DNA of 64,000 bases from assembly GCF_001429395.1 (NCBI RefSeq), contig NZ_LMJT01000023.1, positions 79,631 to 143,630 on the forward strand, in the 5' to 3' direction. Of the stretch, positions 8,929-17,573 are shown one piece after another. Positions within the stretch are counted from its first letter, which is position 1. Every line of letters starts with the position of its first letter. Under the pieces are notes generated by a model. It saw only the letters and a program-made list of their open reading frames with translations. It was not told the origin of the DNA and did no database searches. The stretch is from Allobosea sp. Root381. Lineage in GTDB: Bacteria > Pseudomonadota > Alphaproteobacteria > Rhizobiales > Beijerinckiaceae. The position numbers and the translations under genes are program-made.

Positions 8929-11168
8929 CCCTGCCCGCCGGAGAACGGCTCGCCATCATAGGCTGCGGCGCCGTCGTTGATCATCATCTAGCCCCTTCGC
9001 TGCGGCGCCTCGGCTGGACGCCTTCCGTCCTGATCGACCGCTCGCCCGAGCGTGCGACGCTCGTCGCGGGCAAGTTCGGCGGCCAGGGGCGTTCCATCGT
9101 GACGGCGCAGGACTGGCATGAGGTTGCCGACCGCTTCGACGCCGCGATCGTGGCCGTGCCGCATGTCCTGCACGGGCCGATCGGGCTCGAACTTCTGCAG
9201 GCCGGCAAGCACCTCTTCATGGAGAAGCCCCTCGCGGCGACCTCGGCGCAATGCGAGGCCATGGTCGCGGCGGCTGAAGAGCGCGGGGTTTCGCTTCGCG
9301 TCGGCCTGCTGCGCCGCTATCTGCACGGCACGCGCTGGCTCAAGGCGCTGCTCGATGCCGGCGTGCTCGGCAGGATCACGCGCTTCGACATCCGCGAGGG
9401 CTTCGTCTTCAACTGGGCGACGAGTTCCGACGCCTTGCTGAAGCGCGAGCTGGCGGCCGGTGGCGTGCTGATGGACACCGGCGCCCATACGCTCGACCTG
9501 TTGCTCTGGTGGCTGGGCGACGTCGCCTCGCTGAGCTATCGCGACGATGCCGACCACGGTGTCGAGGCCGACTGCGTGGTGGAATGCCGGATGGCGTCGG
9601 GCGCCGTCGGCAGCGTCGAGCTGAGCCGCACGCGCGACCTGCGCGGCACGATCGTCATCGAGGGCACGGAAGGCTTCGTCGAGGTCCATCTCGCCAAGAG
9701 TCGCATCCTAGCAGGCTCGCCGAACGCGCTGGCCTTCCGGCATGACGGGCGCGCCGCCGCCGACATGCCGCTCCAGCTCTTCCCCGAGCTCTTCGATTCC
9801 GAGCTCCGCGATTTCCGCGGCAGCGTCGCCGGCGATAAGGAAAAGGGGATCTCCGGCAAGGAAGGCATCCGCTCGGTGGCGCTTATCGAACGCTGCTATG
9901 CCGCCCGCGAGCCGCTTGCGATGCCCTGGCCCTCGGCAACGCCGGCCAGCGCCGACGACGCCCAGCCGCGCCTGCCGGCCGGCAGCACCGCGCTGATTAC
10001 CGGGGCGACCGGCTTCATCGGAGGGCGCCTGGCCGAGCGCCTCGTCGAGCAGGGGGTGAAGGTGCGCTGCCTGATCCGCAGCTACGGGCAGGCGACTCGG
10101 CTGGCAAGGCTGCCGGTCGAGATCATCAAGGGCAGGCTCGACGATGCGGTGGCGATCGCGCGCGGGCTGGAGGGGGCCGACTACGTCTTCCACTGCGCCT
10201 ATGACACGCGCTCGCGGAAGCTCAATCTCGACGCGCTGGATGGCTTGATCGCGGAAGCGCTGCGCCAGAAGGTCAAGGGGTTCGTCTATGTCAGCAGCTT
10301 CTCGGTGTATGAGCCGTTTCCGGACGGGGCGCTCACCGAGGAGACGCGCGACGGTGACCGCACCTGGATTTATGCGCGCAACAAGCTCGACCTCGAGGCG
10401 CGTACGTTGCGGGCCGTGCGCGAACAGGGCCTCAAGGCCAGCATCGTCCAGCCGGCAATCGTCTACGGGCCCTTCGCGAAATCCTGGACCAACGACATCG
10501 CCGAGCGACTGCTGACCGGCGAGGTGATCCTGCCCGATCGCGGCGAGGGCCTGTGCAATGCCGTCTATGTCGATGACCTCGTCGACGGTTTCGTCCTGGC
10601 GGCTCAGCGGCCGGAGGCGGTGGGCCAGCGCTTCATCCTGTCCGGACCCGAGCCCGTGAGCTGGGCCAGGTTCTACGAGAGCATGGCAGAGGCCATCGAC
10701 GCCGAAAAGCCGCGCTACTGGCCGGCCGAGGCGGTTGCGAGTGCCAATCACGGCTTCATCCGCGATCTGAAGATGGTGCTCGCAAACCCCAAGCGGCTCA
10801 TCCAGATCATCGTGCGCTGGCCGCCGGCGCGGCAGGCGCTGCAGGCGGGTTACGATGCGCTGCCGGGGCCGCTGCACGAGTTCGTGACGCGGGTCTATTT
10901 CGGCGGAGGCGGCCGCCAGTTCGGCATGCGTTATCTGCCCGATCGGCAGGCGCTCGCGCTCTACCGCTCGCAGGCCCCCAGTAGCAACGAGAAGGCCGCC
11001 CGCTTGCTCGGCTATGCGCCGCGCTACGGCTTCACCGAGGGCATGCGCGAGACCTCGGCCTATCTCGCCTGGGCCTATGGCGACCTGCGCCGGGAGAGCG
11101 CGGCGCTCGCAGGTCCGCGGCCGGAGGCGGCAGAGGACGCGTCCACGAGGCTGGTCGATGCGGGTTGA
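8925..11168 (+). CDS. Fused Gfo/Idh/MocA oxidoreductase and SDR epimerase
   Basis: This single 747-residue protein holds two nucleotide-sugar enzymes. Residues 1-340 form a Gfo/Idh/MocA oxidoreductase: IIGCGAVVDHHLAPSL is the Rossmann motif, MEKP (99-102) contains the catalytic lysine motif, and MDTGAHTLDLLLWWLGD is the typical C-terminal helix with the conserved histidine. Residues about 353-747 form an extended SDR: ALITGATGFIGGRLAERL, YVSSFSVYEP and YARNK (YxxxK). The order suggests oxidation or reduction of a sugar followed by epimerisation or dehydration. It overlaps the preceding gene by 4 bases (ATGA). The domain calls are strong; the reaction is inferred. Confidence 0.85.
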   Translation: MTLPAGERLAIIGCGAVVDHHLAPSLRRLGWTPSVLIDRSPERATLVAGKFGGQGRSIVTAQDWHEVADRFDAAIVAVPHVLHGPIGLELLQAGKHLFMEKPLAATSAQCEAMVAAAEERGVSLRVGLLRRYLHGTRWLKALLDAGVLGRITRFDIREGFVFNWATSSDALLKRELAAGGVLMDTGAHTLDLLLWWLGDVASLSYRDDADHGVEADCVVECRMASGAVGSVELSRTRDLRGTIVIEGTEGFVEVHLAKSRILAGSPNALAFRHDGRAAADMPLQLFPELFDSELRDFRGSVAGDKEKGISGKEGIRSVALIERCYAAREPLAMPWPSATPASADDAQPRLPAGSTALITGATGFIGGRLAERLVEQGVKVRCLIRSYGQATRLARLPVEIIKGRLDDAVAIARGLEGADYVFHCAYDTRSRKLNLDALDGLIAEALRQKVKGFVYVSSFSVYEPFPDGALTEETRDGDRTWIYARNKLDLEARTLRAVREQGLKASIVQPAIVYGPFAKSWTNDIAERLLTGEVILPDRGEGLCNAVYVDDLVDGFVLAAQRPEAVGQRFILSGPEPVSWARFYESMAEAIDAEKPRYWPAEAVASANHGFIRDLKMVLANPKRLIQIIVRWPPARQALQAGYDALPGPLHEFVTRVYFGGGGRQFGMRYLPDRQALALYRSQAPSSNEKAARLLGYAPRYGFTEGMRETSAYLAWAYGDLRRESAALAGPRPEAAEDASTRLVDAG

Positions 11169-12399
11169 GGCGCATTGGTCCCGCTCCTCCTGGACGATCC
11201 TCGACCAGGGCGTGGTCAGCCTCGGCGCCTTCCTGCTCAACATCGTCCTGGCGCGGAATCTGCCGCCGGCGGAATACGGTATGTTCGCGCTGATCATCGG
11301 CAGCCTGCTGCTGGTGCAACTCACCGCGGGTTCGCTGATCTTCTATCCGATGTCGATCCGCAGCACGGTGCTGCCCGATGAGGAGCGGCGAAAGCTCATC
11401 GGGCGCGGCATCGTGCTGCTCGGCCTGCTCGGCCTGCCGCTGATCCTGCTCATCGGCGTGGTCCTGATCGTCATGGGCCGGACCGATCTGGTGCTGCCCC
11501 TGCTGACCTTGTTCGTCGTGGGCCAGACGCAGGAGGCGCTCCGGCGCGGGCTCTTCGCCGAATTTCGCCACCGCGACGCGCTGATCGGCGATGTGATCGG
11601 CTATCTCGGCCAAGTCGCCCTGGTGCTGGTGCTACTGCAGCGAGGCCCCGCCACGCTGGCGGATGTCTTCAATGCGATGGCGCTCGCCATGGCCGCGGCG
11701 CTGATCGTGAGCTACCGGCTGGTCGGGCCCGATTTCCGCGCGCCTGGCTCACTGCGGGTGACGATCGCCGATTTCTGGTCGCTCGGCAGCTGGTCTCTCG
11801 CCAACAATCTCACGGGCGCGATGCGCCTGCAGATCTTTTTCTGGGGGCTGGCGGCGCTGCATGGAGCCGCGGCGACCGCCTCCTTCCAGGCCGCGCTCAA
11901 CATCACCAACCTGGCGAACCCCATCCTGATCGGACTGTGCAATGTCATCCCGCAAACCGCGGCCCGGAAGTTTCAGGACGGGTACGGCGTCGCCTGGCAG
12001 GCCGCGCGGCCCTACGCCGTCGCCGGGGCGCTGCCGGTCCTGCTGTGCTACGGTGTCCTCCTGGTCGTGCCCGAATTCGTCCTGGGCGCGATCTACGGGC
12101 CGGACTCGGCCTATGCGGATCTCGCCCTCCCGATCCGCGTCCTCGCCGTGGCCGCCCTGCTCGCCTACTCGGCCGACATGGTCTGCTCCTACATGCACGG
12201 GGTCGATGCGGCCCGGCTGGCTCTGCTCATCAACCTGCTGGGCACGATCGCCGCAGCCGCCCTGTTCCTGCCTCTCGCCGTCGACCACGCGGTGGTCGGC
12301 TGCTGCATCGCGCTCGCCGTGGCGAGCCTCGTTCGACTCCTGGCTTCCCAATGGTTCCTGTCGAGGATGATCGCCGATGGCCGAAAACCGGCTGCTTGA
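11158..12399 (+). CDS. Wzx-like polysaccharide flippase
   Basis: This multi-spanning inner-membrane protein of the MATE/Wzx superfamily would flip lipid-linked repeat units to the periplasm. The N-terminus (WTILDQGVVSLGAFLLNIVL, then ARNLPPAEYGMFAL) is the classic start of this family. Roughly 10-12 hydrophobic segments run through the 413 residues. I set the start at ATG 11158, which overlaps the end of the fused oxidoreductase gene by 11 bases; codons further upstream read as out-of-frame translation of that gene. No Wzy polymerase was found in the window, so the pathway is incomplete here. Confidence 0.82.
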   Translation: MRVEAHWSRSSWTILDQGVVSLGAFLLNIVLARNLPPAEYGMFALIIGSLLLVQLTAGSLIFYPMSIRSTVLPDEERRKLIGRGIVLLGLLGLPLILLIGVVLIVMGRTDLVLPLLTLFVVGQTQEALRRGLFAEFRHRDALIGDVIGYLGQVALVLVLLQRGPATLADVFNAMALAMAAALIVSYRLVGPDFRAPGSLRVTIADFWSLGSWSLANNLTGAMRLQIFFWGLAALHGAAATASFQAALNITNLANPILIGLCNVIPQTAARKFQDGYGVAWQAARPYAVAGALPVLLCYGVLLVVPEFVLGAIYGPDSAYADLALPIRVLAVAALLAYSADMVCSYMHGVDAARLALLINLLGTIAAAALFLPLAVDHAVVGCCIALAVASLVRLLASQWFLSRMIADGRKPAA

Positions 12400-13609
12400 T
12401 GCCGGCCGCCCGGCCGCCTCGCATATCCGCATTGCCGCGCGAGCGAGCCTCGACATCCGCCATGTCGTGATCGACGACGTCACCCCGCATCCTTCCGCGG
12501 CGAACGGCATCCACCACGTGGTCCGCAGGATCGCGCGGGAGCAGATCGCCGCCGGCGACGACCCCAGGATCATCATCCTGCGGCGCCCGGATGTGGCGGG
12601 CGAGCCCGAGCCGATCGAGCTCCCCACGCTGATCCTGCCACTCGACGGCCCGATGCTGATGGGGCATATCGTCGGCATCGTGCCGCAGATCATGGCCGCG
12701 CTGACCGCTGGCGCGGGCCCCGAGACGATCTTCCACATCCACACGGCCCGGCAGCCGGTGCTGCCCTTGCTGGTGCGCGAACTCGGGCGCCGCGGCCTTG
12801 CCTACGGCATTACCGTCCATGGACGGTATTCGCATGTCATCGACAAGGCCGGCCGGACCGCGAACTGGAAATCGGCGCTCTATGTACGGCTCGTCGAGCA
12901 GCGTGCGCTCGGGAAGGCGCGCTTCGTCCAGGCCGTCTCGGCGGCAGAGGCGCAGGTGATCCGGCGCCTTGCCCCGCGCGCCCGGATCCGGGTGATCCCG
13001 AACGCGGCCTATTCGAGCGCTCTCGACGGCATGCCGCCGGCGCCTCGCCGCAGGACCTCCTTCGCCGAATTTCCGACCTTCGGCTTCTGCGGTCGCTACG
13101 CGATCGTGCACAAGGGGCTCGACCTGCTGATCGAGGGCTTCGCCGCCTATCGGCACGGAGGCGGGCAGGGCAGGCTCGTGCTGATCGGCACCGGCCCGGC
13201 ACGGGACGTGATCTCGGCGATGGCGAACACCTTCGGTCTCGGCGACGCCGTCGAGATCAACGGTTCCTGCTTCGGTGAGGAGAAGCGGCGGCGGATGGCG
13301 CGGTGGGACTACTTCGTCCAGCCGTCGCGTTTCGACGGGGTACCGATCGCGGCGCTCGAGGCGGCACTGTCGGGGCTGCCGCTCGTGGTCTCCACGGAAA
13401 CCGGCCTGGATGCTGCGGTCGATGCCACCGGGGCCGGATTCGTCCTCTCGGCCCTGACGCCGCAGGCGATCGCGTCCTCCTTCAGCCAGGCTTCCGCCTT
13501 GTCGCCGGAGGCCTGGGACACGATGGCGCTGGCAGCCTATGGCATGGCCGTCGAAATCGGCGACTGGACGCCGATCGCCGCGACCCTGCGCGGCCTCTAT
13601 CTGGCCTGA
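12377..13609 (+). CDS. GT4-family glycosyltransferase
   Basis: This second GT-B glycosyltransferase of the locus has 410 residues. GIHHVVRRIAREQ and FHIHTARQPVLPLLVRELGR lie in the N-terminal domain. GFCGRYAIVHKGLDLLIEGF and PSRFDGVPIAALEAALSGLP mark the donor-binding domain, where the usual first glutamate of E-x7-E reads D in FDGVP. The start overlaps the flippase gene by 23 bases. It is the last gene of the rightward run before a repeat-rich gap, so the operon probably ends here. Donor and acceptor are unknown. Confidence 0.82.
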   Translation: MAENRLLDAGRPAASHIRIAARASLDIRHVVIDDVTPHPSAANGIHHVVRRIAREQIAAGDDPRIIILRRPDVAGEPEPIELPTLILPLDGPMLMGHIVGIVPQIMAALTAGAGPETIFHIHTARQPVLPLLVRELGRRGLAYGITVHGRYSHVIDKAGRTANWKSALYVRLVEQRALGKARFVQAVSAAEAQVIRRLAPRARIRVIPNAAYSSALDGMPPAPRRRTSFAEFPTFGFCGRYAIVHKGLDLLIEGFAAYRHGGGQGRLVLIGTGPARDVISAMANTFGLGDAVEINGSCFGEEKRRRMARWDYFVQPSRFDGVPIAALEAALSGLPLVVSTETGLDAAVDATGAGFVLSALTPQAIASSFSQASALSPEAWDTMALAAYGMAVEIGDWTPIAATLRGLYLA

Positions 13610-13635
13610 CAGCCTCTTGGAAAATCCCACTTGCG

Positions 13636-13673
13636 CTCATCCTTCGAGACGCCGCTGACGCGGTTCCTCAAAG
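13636..13673. repeat. Family A intergenic repeat, degenerate copy
   Basis: The left half (CTCATCCTTCGAGACGCCGC) matches the family A copies at 36187 and 51570. The right half is diverged and lacks the closing AGGATGAGGGCT. Confidence 0.7.
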
Positions 13674-13697
13674 GCTCGCCCCTGTCATCCTCCGGTC

Positions 13698-13735
13698 GTC
13701 ATTCCCGGCGCAGCGAAGCGGATGCCCGGAATGAC
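13698..13735. repeat. Family C palindromic repeat
   Basis: GTCATTCCCGG and CCCGGAATGAC form an inverted repeat around a short centre, giving a 38-base hairpin-forming element. A diverged relative lies at 36345-36436. Confidence 0.65.
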
Positions 13736-14030
13736 GGTGGGGATGAATTGCCAAACGAACTCCGACAGGGCGCCCGGATTAGTGAGGCGGGATGGTAAGG
13801 TGGATGCCGGCATGCGCTCGCGGACGCTTCGTCGCATGCAGCGGAGGGCATGGAACGGCACCGTCATCCCGGATCGGCGCTGCTCCGACGCTTGTTGGAG
13901 GCGACGCCTCGCGCCGCCAGAAATCAGCGCGCTCTCGATCGTTCTCAGATCGGGCTAAGTCGTACCTGTGCCGACGTCGCGAGCACGGGCTCCGCGCGGC
14001 AATTCGGGAGGGCGTAACGCCGCCACCCCT

Positions 14031-14064
14031 GGACTGCTTCGTCGCTACGGCTTCTCGCAATGAC
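14031..14064. repeat. Family B repeat, right half only
   Basis: GACTGCTTCGTCGCTACGGC followed by TTCTCGCAATGACGGG resembles the right arm of the complete family B elements at 39532 and 42518. No left arm is present. Confidence 0.6.
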
Positions 14065-14239
14065 GGGAACTGCCCGAGGCGAACCCGGTGTCCATCGCCG
14101 CGCCCATGCAGGCCGCGTCCATGCAGAAAGAGGCGCGGCGCAGTGCTCCGCAGCCCTTCCTGCCAGCAGTCATGGTCTCGGGGCTCATTGCTTTCACGAG
14201 CCCCGCAAATGAGATACCTCGCTTGAGCGAGACATCCTC

Positions 14240-14971
14240 TTACGGCGCGGCGCGCGCGCGGCCGACTTCGATCAACGTGCCGTTGGTGTGGGGAATCTGG
14301 CGGATCGATTCCAGCCCTTTCATCGCCCATATAGCCGCCTGGACACGGTTCTGGACGCGGATCTTGCGCAGGATCGCCTTGATATGCGCCTTGACGGTCG
14401 CTTCCACGATGTCGAGGTTGCGGGCGATCATCTTGTTGGACTGCCCACGGACCAGGCATTGCAGGATCTGCACTTCACGAGCCGAGAGTGCACGAGATGC
14501 CGGAGCGACTTCCTCGACGACCTCGTCCTCGTCATCCTCGTCGGCCTCGACCCCGACGTCATGCTCATCCACCACCCGCGTCAGCAACGCCGACGGAATG
14601 ATGCTCTCTCCGAGCATGACCAACTCGAGCGACTTGATCAGCGTCGAAGAGCTGATGGTCTTGATCAGATAGCCGCGCGCCGACAGCGCGAAGGCAAGAT
14701 GGACCTGCTCGACCGTGTACTGATCGGAGAGCACGACGCACCGGACCCGCGGGAACCGCGCCTTCAATATTCGTAAGTTGCTTTCCAGGCTCCTGTCGGA
14801 ATTCGTCGTTCCAACAATAACGATCTCCGGTTCCGGATAAGTCTCGGATTTCAGTTCCTCTGCGCTGGAGACCGTTGCTATGATGTTAAAGCTGGTCTTC
14901 TGCAAAAGTTTAGCGAGGCCCTCTCGAAACAAGGTGCTTGTTTCGATAATTACGGTTGAGACGCCACTCAT
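14240..14971 (-). CDS. LuxR-type regulator with atypical (phospho-acceptor-less) receiver domain
   Basis: This DNA-binding regulator probably controls the neighbouring polysaccharide locus. Residues 1-120 have receiver-domain shape (STLFREGLAKLLQ, YLIKTISSSTLIKSLE with the conserved lysine K104). The acidic pocket near residue 10 reads ET, and the phospho-acceptor position in EIVIVGTT is G54. Phosphorylation is therefore unlikely. A very acidic linker (about 135-154) precedes the LuxR helix-turn-helix (LSAREVQILQCLVRGQSNKM and on, about 162-220). ATG 14971 was preferred to TTG 14986 because GGGGG lies suitably upstream. The gene converges on the polysaccharide operon. Confidence 0.85.
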   Translation of the reverse strand: MSGVSTVIIETSTLFREGLAKLLQKTSFNIIATVSSAEELKSETYPEPEIVIVGTTNSDRSLESNLRILKARFPRVRCVVLSDQYTVEQVHLAFALSARGYLIKTISSSTLIKSLELVMLGESIIPSALLTRVVDEHDVGVEADEDDEDEVVEEVAPASRALSAREVQILQCLVRGQSNKMIARNLDIVEATVKAHIKAILRKIRVQNRVQAAIWAMKGLESIRQIPHTNGTLIEVGRARAAP

Positions 14972-15649
14972 CGTCTTCGCCCCCAAGCAGGATCGCGATT
15001 GATTTCCCCTGTTGGCTACATTTTTTGATCGATAGCCAAGATTATATTATGCATAAGAACGGCAACATTCCTAGCAAATTTTGCACATAATCCGGCCGGT
15101 TGTTTCAGAGTTGCGCCCTTCGGATACAGTTTAGTTGGAGTTTTTTATAGTTATATTTGGTACGATGTTCGCCTTGATTGCGTTATTCGATGATGTTTTT
15201 TGCGTCGATCGGATTATTGCTCGCGGATTGTGTACTACTTTTGCCTTTTTTTTCGCTTTCGTCCCCTTTCTCGCGAGGTATGATTCGTCGAGTTCTTGTC
15301 AATTATTTCAAATGTCTAAATATCAGGACCTGCGGAGGGCAATAATCGCTTGGGTCACATTCTTGTGTCTTGAGGAGGCGCCGGTCGCTGGAAATGAGAT
15401 CGCGTCGATGCCGGGCGGTCGCTGGCGGGTTCCTGGCTATGCCGGCCTTTCGCGAAATCTCGCTCTTTCGTTCCCGCGGTTGTCCGGCGGCCGCTCGGTA
15501 ACCTTCGGCGGGTGCCCCGCATCGCTTCGGTCCGATGCCCAGTTTTGCGCTCAGAGCGGTCCCGATCCGGATCCCTGCGCGCCTCGTCGTGAGCCTGTAT
15601 CCGCCGGCCCGCAGGGGCCCGGCAAAGGACGCAGCGCAAGGCGCGACGA
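14972..15649. other. Long AT-rich region upstream of the LuxR-type gene
   Basis: Positions about 15000-15350 are far more AT-rich than the surrounding DNA and probably carry the regulator's promoter. A TTG-started frame at 15135-15830 begins with a hydrophobic stretch but ends as antisense of the ATP-grasp gene; I do not support it as a gene. From about 15360 to 15649 I see nothing recognisable. Confidence 0.5.
15041..15046 (-). promoter_or_regulatory. Candidate -10 element for the LuxR-type gene
   Basis: On the minus strand this reads TATAAT, about 70 bases before the ATG at 14971 and inside AT-rich DNA. No good -35 lies at standard spacing, so the site is tentative. Confidence 0.3.
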
Positions 15650-16732
15650 TCAGAGCTGGCGGCCGTTCGCTGCCTGGCGCATGCGCCCCAGCCGGCCGGC
15701 AAGCGTGATGGCCGCCGGCACGGGGTCGGACAGGATGAAGCGCATGCTGGCCCGGTCGCTGGCCGTCAGCTTCCAGGGCTGCAGGGCGCGCTGCAGGACC
15801 GCCGCCGCGCCGGAGAGACGCCCCGGATGAACAGGGAAGAGTCCCCGCGACCTGGATCGCTCGGGCCAGAAGCCGAACTCGACGAAGTTGGCACCGGCAA
15901 GCATGGCCATTTCCATCCGGTACCAGAAGCACGGATTGCATTCGATCAAGTGGAGGCGGCCCGCCGGGTCGACGCGGATGTCGAAGACCATGACGCCGTC
16001 ATAGCCGAGGCTGGCCGCGATCTTCGCCGCCAGCGACGTCGCCTCCGCCTGGTCGAAGAAGCCGATATCCTGCTCCTCGCGGCGACAATGCACCACCTTT
16101 TCGAGATCGCCGCCCCGGGCCAGCGCGATGGTGGTAAACTCCGTGCCGGGGATGTAGTCCTGCAGCAGGATCGGGGCGTAGCCCAGGGATTTCAGCAGCG
16201 GTTCGGCGGTGGCGTGGGAAATCCTGGCGACGCCGAGGCTGCCCCAGAGCCCGATCGGCTTGACCACGAAGTCGCGGCCGGGCCCTGCCGCCTTCAACGC
16301 GGCCCTGATTTCTCCGATGTCCTGGCAGAGCATGGTCGTCGGGTGCGGCAGGTCGAGACGGGCGCAGAAGCGGGCGAAGCGCGATTTGTCGTTCAGGCTG
16401 TCGAAGGCTTCAGGCGTGGGGACGGGATAGCAGGTCGCGGGGAGGCTGCCGCGATGCTCGGCCAGGAAACGCGTGGTGTCGGCATCGCTCGGCAAGATGT
16501 AGTCGATCCCTTCTTCGGAGAGGATGCGGCCGATGGCCTCGACATCGGCCGGGGTTGCGAAGGGTTCGTCGGTGGATCGTCGGGCATGGAAGCGGCGGCA
16601 GAAAGCCGATTGCGAGAGCGACTTGGCATCGGCCGTGCCGTAGACGTGTACGGCGTCGAACAGGGGAGCAGCGCAGCGCAACGCGCGATATTGCAGCCGG
16701 AATCCGTTGGCGAGTATCAAGGCCTTCGACAT
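15650..16732 (-). CDS. ATP-grasp domain protein
   Basis: This cytoplasmic ATP-dependent carboxylate ligase-like protein has 360 residues. The N-terminal part (KALILANGFRLQYRALRC) is a pre-ATP-grasp fold. The ATP-grasp core shows DFVVKPIGLWGSLGVARI (ATP-binding lysine), LLQDYIPGTEFTT and HLIECNPCFWYR, with the E-x-N metal ligands. Such proteins ligate a carboxylate to an amine or other nucleophile; the substrate is unknown. Position beside the polysaccharide locus suggests modification of a sugar or carrier, but nothing else shows this. Its own promoter would lie near 16733-16861. Confidence 0.8.
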   Translation of the reverse strand: MSKALILANGFRLQYRALRCAAPLFDAVHVYGTADAKSLSQSAFCRRFHARRSTDEPFATPADVEAIGRILSEEGIDYILPSDADTTRFLAEHRGSLPATCYPVPTPEAFDSLNDKSRFARFCARLDLPHPTTMLCQDIGEIRAALKAAGPGRDFVVKPIGLWGSLGVARISHATAEPLLKSLGYAPILLQDYIPGTEFTTIALARGGDLEKVVHCRREEQDIGFFDQAEATSLAAKIAASLGYDGVMVFDIRVDPAGRLHLIECNPCFWYRMEMAMLAGANFVEFGFWPERSRSRGLFPVHPGRLSGAAAVLQRALQPWKLTASDRASMRFILSDPVPAAITLAGRLGRMRQAANGRQL

Positions 16733-16861
16733 CCCGCCCCCCGTCCTTGCTGCGCATTTCGCACGCAGTCATGACGACCCGCTTCGATCAAACGCCAACG
16801 CGGCGCGGGAAGTCGACAGGGCATCGGGATTACCTCCTTGGGAACGCCCGGCGCCGCGGTT

Positions 16862-17527
16862 TCAGCCGAAGAAAATCTCGCGCGCGATGATGATCGGCAG
16901 GTGGCCGTCGGGCAGGAAGTTGGGCTCGTCGGCGCGTGTCGCGATATATTCGGGCGTCAGCGTGCCGGCCTTCATCTCGGCGGTGGAATTGAACCAGGTG
17001 ATCGCCAGCCCGTCATAGGGCGGCTCGCCGGCTTCGTATTGCGACAGGGCGAGGTGGTTCTGCTCATAGCGCCGCAGTACGGGGATCGTGGCGGCGAGGG
17101 GGCCGTGGACGCCGCGCCAATACGCGCGGAAGGGTATCAGCGGCATGCCCGGCCGGCGGTTGACGAATTCGATATTCTTGACCGCCGGCTCAGGCACCGG
17201 GCCGTCCTTGACGACATAGACATCGACGGCCATTCGCACCAGCCGCGCCGGATCGACCAGAGTGAGCAGGTCGGCCTCGATCCGGAGGGCGGTCTCGCTG
17301 GTGCCATAGGCGGCATAAGCGGCGTCATCGTCGAACCAGCTCTCGCTGATGCCGTCGAACAGCAGCTCGCCCTTGGCATAGCCCTTTTCCAGCGCATGCG
17401 ACTGCACATAGCGGCGCAGGCCGGGCGCGGCCGCCGCGAGCGGGCCATGGTCCTGCGCCCAGCGCCTCTGGAAATCCTGCACCGTGAGGCCGGGGCTGCG
17501 CTTCACGAGCGTCACGATCTTGCGCAT
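16862..17527 (-). CDS. Tandem EthD-domain protein
   Basis: This small cytoplasmic protein has 221 residues and two EthD/dimeric alpha-beta-barrel domains. Domain 1 (about 1-105) has LVKRSPGLTVQDFQRRWAQ followed by DHGPLAAAAPGLRRYVQSH. Domain 2 (about 110-221) has RPGMPLIPFRAYWRGVHGPL and LRRYEQNHLALSQYE. EthD proteins are small accessory or catalytic proteins of degradative pathways, often acting as fused or paired dimers. It is the last gene of the leftward catabolic unit, 46 bases after the acyl-CoA dehydrogenase. Its reaction is unknown. Confidence 0.82.
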   Translation of the reverse strand: MRKIVTLVKRSPGLTVQDFQRRWAQDHGPLAAAAPGLRRYVQSHALEKGYAKGELLFDGISESWFDDDAAYAAYGTSETALRIEADLLTLVDPARLVRMAVDVYVVKDGPVPEPAVKNIEFVNRRPGMPLIPFRAYWRGVHGPLAATIPVLRRYEQNHLALSQYEAGEPPYDGLAITWFNSTAEMKAGTLTPEYIATRADEPNFLPDGHLPIIIAREIFFG

Positions 17528-17573
17528 GGCTCTGCTTCCCGTTCGGCCCCGGCTTCGATCGTGGCGGCCGGCA

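Larger units (their letters stand above)
13610..14239. other. Repeat-rich intergenic region, no convincing gene
   Basis: This 630-base gap between two convergent genes holds fragments of three intergenic repeat families (13636-13673, 13698-13735 and 14031-14064). Open frames exist on both strands, but their translations run through the repeats and show no family resemblance. Confidence 0.6.

Noticed and set aside
15135-15830. TTG-started frame with a hydrophobic N-terminus
   Set aside because: No family, a weak start, and its second half is antisense to the ATP-grasp gene. The hydrophobic part reflects local AT-rich, T-rich DNA.
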